Positions 14,501 through 23,828 of a stretch of DNA of 23,867 nucleotides are shown piece after piece. The stretch is from a virus. Below the pieces are notes generated by a model. It worked only from the letters and a program-made list of their open reading frames with translations, was not told the DNA's origin and searched no databases. Each line of letters starts with the position of its first letter. Within the stretch, counting starts at the first letter, position 1. The stretch lies in the IMG/VR virus record IMGVR_UViG_3300048586_000397, positions 1 through 23,867 of that record. The stretch is one strand, 5' to 3'. A program made the position numbers and the translations under genes.

Positions 14501-15546
14501 TCGAGGCTGTCCGCCAGGACCGCGCCGCCTACGATCTGCCGCCCGGCGATCCCCGGCCCGCTTCGCTGGCCAGCCCCGTCGTCTTCGGGACGCCGGAAGT
14601 GGTGATGCTTGACCTGCCGCAGATCAGCGAAGACCAGCCCGCACATCGGCCCCTGATCGCGGCCCATGCCAGTCCCTGGCCGGGCGAGATCGCCGTGTTC
14701 CGCAGCGCCTCCACGGATGGCTTCGCGTTGCTGACGACCTTCGGTAGTCGGGCGCGGATCGGCACGCTGGCCTTCGACTTCTTTCCGGGGCCGACCTCGC
14801 GCTTCGATCTGGGCAACGCGCTGGTCGTCGATCTGCTGTCCGGAACGCTGGAGAGCGTGACGGACGTTGCGCTGTTCGGCGGGGTCAATGCGCTGGCGGT
14901 CGAGGCGGCAGCAGGGGTGTGGGAGATCATCCAGGCAGGCGCGGCGGAACTCATCGCCCCCGGCCGCTATCGCCTGACCCGCCTGCTGCGTGGCCAGCGC
15001 GGGACGGAATACGCGATGGGCACCCCGGCACCGGCTGGGGCGCGGGTTGTGGTCCTGGACACCGCGCTGTCATCGCTGCCCATCGCCGAAGCCGACCTCG
15101 GTCTGCCTTGGAACTGGCGCATCGGCCCTGCGGCACGGGCCGTCAGTGACGCAAGCTATGCCGCGCTGGGCTTCGCCCCCTCCGGCCGGGGGCTTGTCCC
15201 CTTCGCGCCGGTGCATGCCGAACAGCCGTGGCGAACGGCCCGCAACACGGGCGATCTGACCATCCGCTGGACACGACGGTCCCGCGCGCTGGTCGCCGAT
15301 GCCTGGGAGCAGGTCGAGGTACCCTTGGCAGAGGACCTGGAAAGCTACGACGTCCAGATCCTCGACGGGGCTGCGATCAAGCGCACTCTGACCAGCAGCA
15401 CGACCTCCGTCCTCTACGCCGCCGCCCAGCAGACCACTGATTGGGGCGCGCCGCTCGGGCCGGGGCAGACGCTGGCCATCCGCATCTTCCAGCTCTCGAA
15501 CCGCCTCGGCCGCGGCACGCCCGCCGCGGTCACGCTGCAATTCTGA
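11581..15546 (+). CDS. GTA-type megatron / host-specificity tail protein with TIM-barrel domain
   Basis: This 1,321-aa protein matches the GTA gp15 megatron. The N-terminus is Gly/Ala-rich and hydrophobic (residues 1-45), followed by the RLYGRMRMGGNIIWATDFRE region and a Gly-rich loop (about 100-115). A glycosidase-like TIM barrel spans about 225-700: FLIGTEMPGL with Glu474, FIAIDNYMPLSDW near 546-558, and WFTELGCPAIDRG with Glu659; the two Glu could be catalytic. The C-terminal 550 residues hold the phage-tail and receptor-side domains ending in LSNRLGRGTPAAVTLQF. It would form the central fibre that penetrates the envelope. It is intact and follows the NlpC gene by 9 nt. Catalytic assignment is tentative. 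Confidence 0.92.
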   Translation: MATLVLGAAGAAIGGSIGGAILGVSAATIGGFIGSSIGSVVDSWIISSLAPTQRIEGARLDTLRITSATEGAVIPRLYGRMRMGGNIIWATDFREETKTTTQGGGKGGGGGKVKTTEYLYFASFAVALCEGPITGIGRIWADGKPMDLSGVTWRWYPGDEAQTADPFIAAKMGAANTPAYRGTAYVVFEELALSTYGNRLPQLSFEVFRPLADPDTAEGLTRAVTMIPASGEFTYATQAIRKTDGGASVPENLNALADSTDMVEALDRLQAMAPAVESVSLVVAWFGDDLRAGSCKVRPGVEVSAKSTTPASWSVNGVSRAGAFLVSRDDQDRPVYGGTPSDFAVVQAIQEMKARGLRVTFYPFILMDVPPGNSLPNPYSDNAAETGQPAFPWRGRITCSPAAGFAGTVDKTGTAAAQVASFFGAATPASFSVSGQSVSWTGPSGDWGLRRMVLHYAHLCAAAGGVDAFLIGTEMPGLTTIRSGASTYPAVQAYRDLLADVRSILGSGTKIGYAADWSEYFGHQPGDGSGDVFFHLDPLWSDANIDFIAIDNYMPLSDWRDGFEHADAAEGWPAIYDRTYLQRNIAGGEGFDWFYASAADRSAQVRTPITDGAAAKPWVFRYKDLRAWWSNPHYNRPGGVESGTPTAWVPESKPIWFTELGCPAIDRGTNQPNVFFDPKSSESFTPHFSRGWRDDAIQRAYLEASYLWWGQGANNPTSSVYGGRMVHVPECAAWTWDARPYPFFPELTGTWTDGPNWRLGHWLTGRLGAVSLPALVRHLCLRAGLAESLIDVSGLWGAVEGYVIGALESPRASISTLARHFGFDAIETEGVIRFVMRGRASVATLTIDDLVASREGEAFELTRGQETELPQALKWQVARADEDYDAALVEARRITVDTTRIASESFPMAIPPEEAERRCRRALMEAWIGRESATFRLPPSRLALDPADVIRLAHDGREVEFRLVSVADAEARGIEAVRQDRAAYDLPPGDPRPASLASPVVFGTPEVVMLDLPQISEDQPAHRPLIAAHASPWPGEIAVFRSASTDGFALLTTFGSRARIGTLAFDFFPGPTSRFDLGNALVVDLLSGTLESVTDVALFGGVNALAVEAAAGVWEIIQAGAAELIAPGRYRLTRLLRGQRGTEYAMGTPAPAGARVVVLDTALSSLPIAEADLGLPWNWRIGPAARAVSDASYAALGFAPSGRGLVPFAPVHAEQPWRTARNTGDLTIRWTRRSRALVADAWEQVEVPLAEDLESYDVQILDGAAIKRTLTSSTTSVLYAAAQQTTDWGAPLGPGQTLAIRIFQLSNRLGRGTPAAVTLQF

Positions 15547-15567
15547 TCCCAATCCACGGGAATCCCC

Positions 15568-17490
15568 ATGTCCGACACCACGACCCATCTGGGCCTGCCG
15601 TATCTTCTGGCCGCCCAGGCGCAGAAGCACGTCAGCCACAACGAGGCGCTGCGCCTGCTCGACGCCATGGTGCAGCTCTCGGTCCTCGACCGCACGCGCA
15701 CCGCGCCCCCGGCCAGCCCGGCAGACGGCAACCGCCATCTGGTGGCCTCCGGCGCGACCGGCCTCTGGGCTGGGTGGGACTTGAACGTGGCCTTCTGGGT
15801 TGACGGCGCGTGGATCCGCCTCGTTCCTCGCACCGGCTGGATGGTCTGGGTCGCGGCCGAGGGGCTGTTCCTCGTCTGGAGCGGCAGCGTCTGGGAGGTC
15901 GTGGGCGAGCCGCGCGACGTCTCCGATGCCGTGTTCAGCCTGGTGAACGATGCGGACCCAACGAAGAAGGCGACCTTCTCGCTGGCGGGGATCAGCACCG
16001 GCACCACGCGGAGTTTCACCCTGCCCAACACCTCCTCTGAACTGGCAATCCTTGCAGGCACCCAGACCTTCACGGGCAACAAGACGTTTTCGGGGACTCT
16101 GACCGCCTCGGGCACGGTCACCGTCTCGGCAGCGTCCGCCAGCATCGGCACGGCCACGACGACCGCGACCTACGGAATGGGCACCGGGGCGACGACCACC
16201 GGCGTCACCAAGACCGTGAACCTCGGCACCGGCGGCGCCTCCGGATCGACCACGGTCGTGAACATCGGCTCTGCGACGGCTGGCGCAGGCGGCACGACGG
16301 TGGTGAACACGCCCACGGTCACCTTCGCCAATGCGGTCACGCAGGTCGGCATGCCGCAGGCGAACCTGACTGCTCAGCTTCTCGGCCTCGGCGGGGCCAC
16401 GGCGGACAGTTACAACCGGGTTTCGGTCAACACTCCGGCACTGCTGTTCAACAACGCAGGCGCAGGCATCGAGGCCACCGTCAACAAGGCGGCCGCCGGA
16501 AACGATGCAGCTTTCGCCTTCAAGACCGGGTTTTCGGCGCGGGCGCTGATTGGCTTGCTCGGCAACGACGATTTCAGCTTCAAGGTCAGCCCTGACGGAT
16601 CCACGTTCTTCGACGCGATCCGGATCGACCGCACCAGCGGCCAAGTGGAACTGCCGCAGCCGACGGTATTGCCGGGACTGGCGGCCGCGCCAACCCCGCC
16701 GCCCGCAGGCAAGGCATCGGTCTATGCCCGCAACCGCGCCGGAGCGCCGTGGATCGACGTCATGCGTCCCTCGGGACGGGATTTCCCCTTGCAGCCGCAC
16801 TTCGGGGTGAACCGGATCGCAAACTGGTCGCCCTCGGTCAGCACCACGATCACGACCGAAGGCCTGCCGATCACCTCGGTCGGCACCGTCTCGCACCCGA
16901 CCCTCGCCGCGACGAACCTCGCCGCCTCGATGCGGCGCTGGCGTCTGACCTCGGCGGCCGTCGTGGACTCGGTCGCCGACCAGCGCTCCGCAGGCTGGGC
17001 CTGCTGGCGCGGCAACGCGGCGGGCTTGGGCGGCTGGACCTTCGTCACCAGGATTTCGCTCACGACACTGCAGGCGACGGGCATGGGCTTCTTCGGCCTC
17101 TATGGTTCAACGGCAGCCCTTGCCACCACCCTGACACTGGCCGCAGCCATCAACTGCATTGGCATCGGCTTCCAGCGCGGGACGCACACCCGTTGGCAAC
17201 TGGTCGCGAATGACGGCACCGGGGCGCCGACGCTGACCGACTTGGGCGCGAGTTTCGGTATCGCCACAGGCGGAGTGCTGACGCTGTTCATCGCCGCGCC
17301 TCCGAACGGAAGCTCTGTCTGGGTGCGGGTGGTCGACGAGGTCTCAGGCGCGGTGTTCGAGCAGGAGATCACCGCCGACCTGCCAGCCACGACGCAATTC
17401 CTATCCCCACGGCTGTTCATGAACACCGGCGCGACAGCCGCCGCCGTCGCCTACGACTGCGCCGGGGTCTACGTCGAGACGGACTTCTGA
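15568..17490 (+). CDS. DUF2793 tail fibre protein
   Basis: The 640-aa product starts with a DUF2793 domain (about residues 5-115): THLGLPYLLAAQAQKHVSHN, LRLLDAMVQLSVLD and repeated Trp-rich strands (WAGWDLNVAFWVDGAWIRL). Residues 150-260 are Thr/Gly/Val-rich beta repeats (SGTLTASGTVTVS, TTVVNIGSATAG) typical of trimeric fibre shafts. The last 200 residues look like a globular receptor-binding head. Such fibres follow the megatron in rhodobacterial phages and decide host adsorption. GGGAA lies before ATG 15568. It is the last phage-type gene in the window. Receptor unknown. Confidence 0.85.
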   Translation: MSDTTTHLGLPYLLAAQAQKHVSHNEALRLLDAMVQLSVLDRTRTAPPASPADGNRHLVASGATGLWAGWDLNVAFWVDGAWIRLVPRTGWMVWVAAEGLFLVWSGSVWEVVGEPRDVSDAVFSLVNDADPTKKATFSLAGISTGTTRSFTLPNTSSELAILAGTQTFTGNKTFSGTLTASGTVTVSAASASIGTATTTATYGMGTGATTTGVTKTVNLGTGGASGSTTVVNIGSATAGAGGTTVVNTPTVTFANAVTQVGMPQANLTAQLLGLGGATADSYNRVSVNTPALLFNNAGAGIEATVNKAAAGNDAAFAFKTGFSARALIGLLGNDDFSFKVSPDGSTFFDAIRIDRTSGQVELPQPTVLPGLAAAPTPPPAGKASVYARNRAGAPWIDVMRPSGRDFPLQPHFGVNRIANWSPSVSTTITTEGLPITSVGTVSHPTLAATNLAASMRRWRLTSAAVVDSVADQRSAGWACWRGNAAGLGGWTFVTRISLTTLQATGMGFFGLYGSTAALATTLTLAAAINCIGIGFQRGTHTRWQLVANDGTGAPTLTDLGASFGIATGGVLTLFIAAPPNGSSVWVRVVDEVSGAVFEQEITADLPATTQFLSPRLFMNTGATAAAVAYDCAGVYVETDF

Positions 17491-17738
17491 TCCGGCTTGG
17501 TGGAGAACCAGCTCGTGTGAAGCCCGGGCCAGGCGACATCAGAACGGGAAGCGCCGAACGCCTCGACCGCGGCGCATCGCCCGGCCCGGATCACGGGTTC
17601 ACGGTTTCAAAAAGCGGCAGGGATTCGCTGCGCCGGAATGGTTGCACAGCTAAGCGGCATCTGTCCCCTGCGGCGATGGGCACAAATCTGCACCTTGGAT
17701 CAGGCCGAAATCTGAACCACGCTTTCCCCGAAGTCTCT
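17491..17738. other. Prophage-chromosome transition without a gene; short direct repeat
   Basis: No convincing ORF is present; the small ORF from 17,517 is unlike any protein I know. A direct repeat AAATCTGCACC (17684-17694) / AAATCTGAACC (17708-17718) lies close to the SOS box. The repeated motif with 24-nt spacing resembles ends of insertion sequences, so this may be a decayed element end, or simply the prophage border. No attachment site or terminator could be named with confidence. Confidence 0.4.
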
Positions 17739-17753
17739 GTTCTGGCAATGTTC
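17739..17753 (+). promoter_or_regulatory. LexA SOS box, GTTC-N7-GTTC
   Basis: GTTC at 17739-17742 and GTTC at 17750-17753 are separated by exactly seven bases, the direct-repeat LexA site of Alphaproteobacteria. It lies 31 nt before the SRAP start codon, and the genes downstream are classical SOS genes. LexA bound here would cover the putative -35, so the operon should be repressed until DNA damage. Confidence 0.9.
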
Positions 17754-17770
17754 CATCCTGTCTTTATGAT
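17742..17770 (+). promoter_or_regulatory. Putative sigma-70-type promoter of the SOS operon
   Basis: TATGAT at 17765-17770 matches the -10 consensus in five of six positions. Seventeen bases upstream, CTGGCA (17742-17747) matches the -35 in four of six and falls inside the LexA box. The predicted transcript would begin about eight nt before ATG 17785, a very short leader with no clear ribosome site, so the first gene may be translated almost leaderless. Confidence 0.5.
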
Positions 17771-17784
17771 TCCCGGACCTTCGC

Positions 17785-18465
17785 ATGTGTAATTTGTATT
17801 CCCAGACCAAGAGCCAGGACGCCATGCGCCATGTCTTTGACGACATGCGCGGGGATGACGAGGACTTGGTCGATCTGACCGGCAACCTGCCACCCATGAC
17901 CGGAATCTTCCCCGACTATCCCGCGCCGATCATCCGGCACGGGACACAGGGTGGCTGGCAATTGACCATGGCGCGCTGGGGTATGCCGACACCGCAGGTG
18001 TTTCTGGCAGGCAAGCGCACCGATCCGGGCGTCACCAATATTCGCAATGTCGCTTCGGCCCATTGGAGACGCTGGCTCGGGGTGGAGCATCGCTGCCTCG
18101 TCCCCTTCACCAGCTTTTCCGAGATCGACAGCCGCCCGGGCGCACCCCGCAACCATCCGGTTTGGTTCGCGCTTGGCCAGTATCGCCCCCTGGCCTTCTT
18201 CGCGGGCATCCGCACCGAATGGACCTCGGTGCGCAAGCTGAAGGAGGGCGAGGTAACGGCAGAGCTGTTCGGCTTTCTGACCTGCCCACCCAATGCCGAG
18301 GTCGCGAAGATCCATCCCAAGGCGATGCCGGTGATCCTGACCAGGCCCGAGGAGTGGCGGCGCTGGCTGACTGCACCGGTGGCCGAGGCCCTGCCGCTGC
18401 AACGCCCCCTGCCCGACGGTACGCTGCAGATCGTGGCGGAGGGAGTGCGGGAAGATGCGGCCTGA
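17785..18465 (+). CDS. SOS response-associated peptidase (SRAP/YedK/HMCES family)
   Basis: The 226-aa product starts Met-Cys; Cys2 becomes the N-terminal catalytic residue after Met removal and forms a covalent link to abasic sites in single-stranded DNA. Other SRAP active-site positions are visible: Asn34 (LTGNLPP), Glu113 (FTSFSEID) and His177 (KIHPKAMPVIL). The ARWGMPTPQ and TNIRNVAS segments and the LVPFTSFSE strand are typical. It protects abasic sites exposed at forks, which suits a place at the head of a damage-induced operon. Length is normal. It overlaps imuA by 11 nt and is preceded by a LexA box. Family call is firm. Confidence 0.93.
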   Translation: MCNLYSQTKSQDAMRHVFDDMRGDDEDLVDLTGNLPPMTGIFPDYPAPIIRHGTQGGWQLTMARWGMPTPQVFLAGKRTDPGVTNIRNVASAHWRRWLGVEHRCLVPFTSFSEIDSRPGAPRNHPVWFALGQYRPLAFFAGIRTEWTSVRKLKEGEVTAELFGFLTCPPNAEVAKIHPKAMPVILTRPEEWRRWLTAPVAEALPLQRPLPDGTLQIVAEGVREDAA

Positions 18466-19057
18466 GACCTTGCGCCCTGAACTGGCCCACGCCGACGAAT
18501 TCGACCTTTGTGGGCGACGTGTGCATGAAGCCGAAGGCCGCGGTCGCCGAACCTTTGCGCTGTTTCAGGCGGTGCGGCATCCCGGCCCGCTGGTCTGGAT
18601 CCTGCCCGCCCATGTGCCGGAACTGCCGATGCTGCGCGGGTTGCCGAAAGGTGTCGGCGAACGGCTGCACCTGTTCCGCGCCGAGGGCGAGACCGATCTG
18701 CTGTGGTGCATCGAGGAGGCACTGCGCTCGGCTCCCGTCGGCCTTGTCATCGCCGAACCGGAAAAGCCCCTGTCGCTGACCGCCGGGCGTCGCCTGCAAC
18801 TGGCGGCCGAGGCCGGGCGGACCACCGGCCTGATGCTGATCCGCGAAGGCGCGGGCAGCAATGCCACCGAAACGCGCTGGGCCTGTGCCCCCGTAGCAAG
18901 CCCGGCGGCGGACTCGACTCTGCATTGCTGGACCCTTAATAAGAACAAAAAGGGAACTTGCGGAAGTTGGATTGTGAACTGGAATGGCGCGACGGCTGCT
19001 GTCCATCTGGTTTCCGAGGCTGGGCAGCGACATCAGCCTGCGGAACCGCCCGGTTGA
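18455..19057 (+). CDS. imuA: ImuA, RecA-like SOS mutasome accessory protein
   Basis: ATG 18455 lies 11 nt inside the SRAP gene. The 200-aa product has the ImuA pattern: HEAEGRGRRTFALFQAVRHP, PLVWILPAHVPELPML and a RecA-core-like sheet GVGERLHLFRAEGETDLLWC, followed by APVGLVIAEPEKPLSLTAGR. The C-terminus [18 protein letters not shown] is strongly conserved in alphaproteobacterial ImuA. There is no intact Walker A, as usual for this family. It works with ImuB and DnaE2 in damage-induced mutagenesis; its exact job is not settled. The 3' end overlaps imuB by 74 nt in another frame, longer than the other overlaps here. Confidence 0.9.
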   Translation: MRPETLRPELAHADEFDLCGRRVHEAEGRGRRTFALFQAVRHPGPLVWILPAHVPELPMLRGLPKGVGERLHLFRAEGETDLLWCIEEALRSAPVGLVIAEPEKPLSLTAGRRLQLAAEAGRTTGLMLIREGAGSNATETRWACAPVASPAADSTLHCWTLNKNKKGTCGSWIVNWNGATAAVHLVSEAGQRHQPAEPPG

Positions 19058-20483
19058 AGGGCCCCTTGCCCTGAGCCTGCGCTCGGGCAATGCCGATCAT
19101 CTGCATTGCCTGAACCCCGCCGCCACGGCCCGCGGCCTGCATCGCGGCATGGCACTGGCCGATGCCCGCGCGATCTGTCCCGATCTTGCCATCCGCCCCG
19201 CTGATCTGGCGCGTGAGGCGGCGGCGCTGGTGTCCTTGCGCCGCTGGGCCAGCCGCTATGCCCCCATGATTGCCACGGATGGCGCGGACGGTCTTTTGGC
19301 CGATATCTCGGGCGTGCCGCATCTGTTTGGCGGCGAAGCCGATTTGCGCGAGGACTTGCACGCGCGACTGACGCGGGCGGGCCTGCATCCGGAAAGCGCC
19401 ATAGCAGGAACCCGAGGCGCAGCCCATGCGCTGGCTCGTAACGGCGGCGGCATCGTGCCTGACGGGCGACTGATCGAGGGAATCGGTCGCTTGCCGGTGA
19501 CAGCCCTCAGAGCGAATCCTGAAACGGCCGAGGCGCTGGCGCGGGTGGGTCTGGCACGTATTGCCGATTTGGCACATTTGCCGCGCGCGCCTCTGGCCCG
19601 CCGCTTCGGGCAAGGGCTGGTTCTGCGGCTGGATCAGGCGCTCGGGCAGCGGGACGAGCCCGTTGCAGCGGAACCGGACGCCCCGCATTTTGGGGTGCGG
19701 ATGACGCTCCCCGAACCGATCGGGCTGCAATCCGATGTCATGGCGGGGCTGGAGCGCCTGCTGGACCGGCTCTGCGCCAAACTCGCCCAGCATCGGATGG
19801 GCGCACGCCGGGTCCGGTTGGAGCTGCGCCGAGTTGATCGCCAATCTTCACAGGTCGAGATCGGTCTCGCCCGCCCGATGCGCGACGCGGCCCGCATCGT
19901 TGCGCTGTTTGCCAAGGGCGTGGACGAGGTGGATGCCGGTTTCGGCATTGATGCCCTTCGCCTGACTGCCCCGGTGACAGAGGCCCTTGCGCCGGAACAG
20001 ATTGGTGGCGGCCAGGCGATCCGGCACGACGATGCGTTGGCTGATCTTCTGTCCTCTGTCGGCAACCGCATCGGCTTTGACCGGGTGCTGCGGCTGTTGC
20101 CTGCAACCAGCCTGATCCCTGAGCGCAGTTTCCTCTTGGCCCCGGCTGCTTATTCCGCATCCGAACCGATCCCGCATCGCGGGGGGGCGGCGCGGCCGAT
20201 CTCCCTGTTTCCGCCCGAGCCGGTGACCGCCGCCTCGGGCAACCCGCCCGCGAGTTTCCGTTGGCGGCGCATGCGCTTCACCACGCTGCGCGCGCTGGGC
20301 CCAGAACGCATCACGCCGGAATGGTGGTTCGACGATCCCGCCTGGCGGTCGGGCCTGCGCGATTACTGGCGGATCGAAACCCGGGAAGGGCCGCGGCTCT
20401 GGCTGTTTCACACCCCGCAAACCCCGGACTGGCCCGCGCCCGGAGGGGCGCAGAACTGGCACGTACAGGGGGAGTTCGCATGA
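18984..20483 (+). CDS. imuB: ImuB, catalytically dead Y-family polymerase of the SOS mutasome
   Basis: The 499-aa product aligns by eye with Y-family polymerases (palm about 1-160, thumb/HhH about 165-240, little finger about 240-350). The first catalytic strand reads [11 protein letters not shown], with no acidic residue where Pol IV has its metal-binding Asp, and the second site reads [16 protein letters not shown] rather than the usual SxDE. ImuB proteins are known to lack activity and act as scaffolds. A candidate beta-clamp motif ISLF lies at residues 406-409. The C-terminal [20 protein letters not shown] is family-typical and would contact ImuA/DnaE2. ATG 18984 lies within imuA; the stop overlaps dnaE2 (ATGA), indicating tight coupling. 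Confidence 0.93.
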   Translation: MARRLLSIWFPRLGSDISLRNRPVEGPLALSLRSGNADHLHCLNPAATARGLHRGMALADARAICPDLAIRPADLAREAAALVSLRRWASRYAPMIATDGADGLLADISGVPHLFGGEADLREDLHARLTRAGLHPESAIAGTRGAAHALARNGGGIVPDGRLIEGIGRLPVTALRANPETAEALARVGLARIADLAHLPRAPLARRFGQGLVLRLDQALGQRDEPVAAEPDAPHFGVRMTLPEPIGLQSDVMAGLERLLDRLCAKLAQHRMGARRVRLELRRVDRQSSQVEIGLARPMRDAARIVALFAKGVDEVDAGFGIDALRLTAPVTEALAPEQIGGGQAIRHDDALADLLSSVGNRIGFDRVLRLLPATSLIPERSFLLAPAAYSASEPIPHRGGAARPISLFPPEPVTAASGNPPASFRWRRMRFTTLRALGPERITPEWWFDDPAWRSGLRDYWRIETREGPRLWLFHTPQTPDWPAPGGAQNWHVQGEFA

Positions 20484-23400
20484 TTCCCTACGCCGAACTT
20501 TGCGTCACATCGAACTTCACCTTCCTGACCGGCGCCTCGCATCCAGAGGAACTGGTATCGCGGGCGGCAGAACTGGGGCTGAGTGCCATCGCCATCACCG
20601 ATCGCAATTCGGTGGCAGGCGTGGTGCGGGCCTTCTCCGCGCTGAAGGAACTGGCGCGTCTGCGCGACGAGGCGCGGACCGCGGCGGCAGAGGCGGGCCC
20701 AATCATCCGCTCGCAGCGCGTGACGGACCATTCCAGCCGCCAGACCGTGCCGCATTTCACCGGACAGACTGATGCCCCCGCCATGTCGGACGCGCCGCTG
20801 CCGAAACTGATCGCCGGGGCGCGTCTGGTGCTGACTGACTCCGCCGTGGAATGGCTGGCCCTGCCCACCGATCTTGCCGCCTGGTCGCGCCTGACCCGGC
20901 TTCTGTCGATTGGCAAGCGGCGCGCGGCCAAGGGCGAATGTCACCTGCAACGCGCCGATCTGGTCGAATGGGGCAAGGGCATGGTGCTGATCGCCCTTTC
21001 GCCCGACCCGCTGGACGATCCCGGCCCGAAAAGCACCCGCGGCGATCTTCGCGCCATCGGTCGCGCCTTCCCCGGTCAGTGCTTCCTGGGGGCCGCCCCG
21101 CGCTATGACGGCCGGGATCAGATCCGTTTCGACCGGATCGGCATTCTGGCGCAGGAGGTGAGCCAGCCGATGGTCGCTGTGGGCGATGTGCTGATGCACC
21201 GTTCCGCCCGTCGCCCCCTGGCCGATGTGCTGACCTGCATGCGCCTTGGCTGCACCATCGACGCTATCGGCGAACACCGGCTGGTAAATGGCGAGCGCCG
21301 TCTGAAATCCGGCGCCGAGATGGCGAAGATGTTTCACCGCCACCCCGCCGCGCTGCGCCGCACGCTGGAGATTGCCGACCGTTGCGCCTTTCGCCTCAGC
21401 GACCTGCGTTATCAATATCCCGATGAATCGGAGAACGAGCCAGCGCAGGACCGGCTGGAACGGCTGGCGCGCGAAGGTCTTCACTGGCGCTACCCTTCTG
21501 GTGCGCCGCCAAAGATCGTGCATCGCGTGGAAAAGGAACTGACCCTGATCCGCGAGGTGTACTACGCCCCCTATTTCCTGACCGTCCACGACATCGTGCA
21601 GTTCGCCAGATCGAAGGGCATCCTCTGTCAGGGGCGCGGCTCCGCCGCCAATTCGGTGGTCTGCTATCTTCTGGGCATTACCGAGGTGCCGCCCGAGTCG
21701 ATCACCCTGATCTTCGAGCGTTTCATCTCCAAGGAGCGGGGCGAACCGCCGGATATCGACGTGGATTTCGAACACGAACGCCGCGAGGAGGTGATCCAGT
21801 GGATCTATGCCCGCTATGGCCGCGAGCGTGCCGGCCTGACCGCAACGGTGATCCATTTCCGCAGCCGCGCCGCCATCCGCGAGGTTGGCAAGGTCATGGG
21901 ATTGTCGCAGGACGTGATCGCGCGGCTTTCCGGGCAAATCTGGGGCTGGTCCTCGCCCCCCCCCCGGCGAGGACCGGCTGCGCGATGCGGGCCTATCGCT
22001 TGCCGACCGCCGCGTGCAACTGGCCGTGCGACTGATCGGCGAGATCATCGGCTTTCCTCGCCATCTTTCGCAACACGTAGGCGGCTTTGTTATCACCAAA
22101 GGCCGTCTGGACGAACTTTGCCCAATTGAAAATGCGGCGATGGACGACCGCACCATCATCGAATGGGACAAGGACGACATCGACGCGCTTGGCCTTCTGA
22201 AGGTCGATATTCTGGCGCTTGGCATGCTGACCTGCATTCACAAGGCGTTTGCGCTTCTGGATGAGCATCGCGGGCAGCAGCTGACGCTGGCCAATGTGCC
22301 GCCCGAGGATCCGTCGATCTACGATATGCTCTGCCGCGCCGATGCGATCGGGGTCTTTCAGGTCGAAAGCCGGGCGCAATTGAACTTCCTGCCCCGGATG
22401 CGGCCGCGCAAATTCTATGACCTGGTCTGCGAGGTCGCCATCGTCCGCCCCGGCCCGATTCAGGGCGGCATGGTGCATCCCTTCATCAACCGCCGCATGG
22501 GGCGCGAAAAGGTCGAAGATCTCGGTCCCGCGATGATGGAGGTTCTGGGCCGCACCTATGGTGTGCCGCTGTTTCAGGAACAGGCGATGCAAATCGCCGT
22601 TGTCGCGGCAGGCTTCACCCCGTCCGAGGCTGACCGCCTGCGTCGGTCGCTTGCCACCTTCAAACGCATGGGCACCATCGGTTCGTTCCGCGACCGCTTT
22701 GTCAGCGGAATGCTCGCGCGGGGTTATGACGCCGATTTTGCGGCGCGCTGCTTTGCCCAGATCGAGGGGTTCGGCAGCTATGGTTTTCCCGAGAGCCACG
22801 CCGCCAGCTTTGCGCGGCTGGTCTATATTTCCGCCTGGCTGAAATGCCACCATCAGGCGGTCTTCACCTGCGCGCTTCTGAATTCGCAGCCGATGGGCTT
22901 CTATGCACCTGCACAGCTGGTCCGCGACGCCCGCGATCATGGAGTGGAGGTGCGGCCCATTTCGGTCAACCACTCGTTCTGGGACTGCACGTTGGAACCG
23001 CGCCCCGATGGGGCGCTGGCCCTGCGGCTCGGCTTCCGGCAGATCAAGGGGATGAGGGAAGAGGACGCCATCTGGATCGCAGCCGCGCGCGGTAACGGCT
23101 ATCCCGATGTCGAAAGCCTGTGGCGCCGGGCGGGCGTGCACGCCGATGCGCTGGAACGGCTCGCCGAGGCTGATGCTTTTGCCGCCATCGGTCTCAATCG
23201 CCGAGACTCTCTGTGGGCAGCCAAGGCGCTGAAAGCCCCTGCGCCGCTGCCCCTCTTTGGCTCCGACGGCGAGGGAGCTGCCGAACCCGACGTCAAGCTG
23301 CCCCAGATGACCCTGGGTCAGGAGGTGATCGAGGATTACCTGTCGCTGCGGCTCAGTCTTCGCGCCCATCCGATGGAGCTGTTGCGACCGCGCCTGACCG

Positions 23401-23828
23401 AAAGCCTGGCCCATGATCGCCTGCCACAGGCCAGTGGCCGCATCACAGTCACCGGCCTTGTCATCACCCGGCAGCGCCCCGGCACGGCGTCGGGCGTCAT
23501 TTTCCTCACTCTGGAGGACGAGACCGGCACAGCCAATGTCGTGGTCTGGAAGAAGGTCTACGAGACCTTTCGCAAGGCGGTGATCGCCGGGCGGCTCGTG
23601 AGCGTGACCGGCCGGATCGAGCGCGATGGCCCGGTCACCCATCTGATCGCCGAGAGGGTCGAGGATGTTTCCCCTCTGCTGGCCACTCTGGGCCGCCCCG
23701 TCCTGATCCCGCCCAACGACGGTCGCGCCGATGAAACCAGGCGCCCGACTGGCGGCAGCAGGAGACCAACAGCGCGCCATCCCCGCGAACAGGCACGGAA
23801 GCTGTTTCCGAGTCGGGATTTCCATTGA
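20480..23828 (+). pseudogene. dnaE2: Error-prone DNA polymerase DnaE2, split by a +1 frameshift in a C10 tract
   Basis: The first part (from ATG 20480) has the PHP domain ([20 protein letters not shown]) and the polymerase palm with catalytic Asp425 and Asp427 in [10 protein letters not shown]. At ten consecutive C residues (21956-21965) the frame changes; as written, translation ends at 22129 after 549 aa. The second frame continues seamlessly ([20 protein letters not shown], then [17 protein letters not shown]), carries the third catalytic Asp region LLKVDILALGML, the fingers, and a C-terminal OB fold (ITVTGLVITRQRPGTASGV). Removing one C gives 1,115 aa, a normal DnaE2 length. The polymerase would do the lesion bypass with ImuA/ImuB. 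Sequencing error, true null or slippage cannot be told apart here. Confidence 0.9.
21956..21965 (+). repeat. C10 homopolymer at the dnaE2 frameshift
   Basis: Ten consecutive C follow TGGTCCTCG. Nine C would keep the polymerase in frame (WSSPPP then GEDRL). Long C tracts are prone to polymerase slippage and to sequencing miscalls. Confidence 0.95.

Larger units (their letters stand above)
1..17490. mobile_element. Defective GTA-like/lambdoid prophage remnant (left end outside window)
   Basis: Phage-type genes run continuously from the window edge to the DUF2793 fibre gene: VapE replication protein, RuvC-like resolvase, two orphan methyltransferases, small terminase, lysis genes, DUF2163 hub, NlpC/P60, megatron and fibre. 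No integrase or repressor is visible, so the left border lies outside the window. The right border is inferred to fall between 17,490 and the SOS promoter near 17,739; no attachment-site repeat could be identified. The prophage is defective because most of the large terminase and all head and tail-tube genes are missing at a junction near 8,500. The gene content is certain; the exact borders are not. Confidence 0.85.

Noticed and set aside
15070-16896. Minus-strand ORF of 608 aa
   Set aside because: Antisense shadow of the megatron end and the fibre gene, with no recognisable domain.
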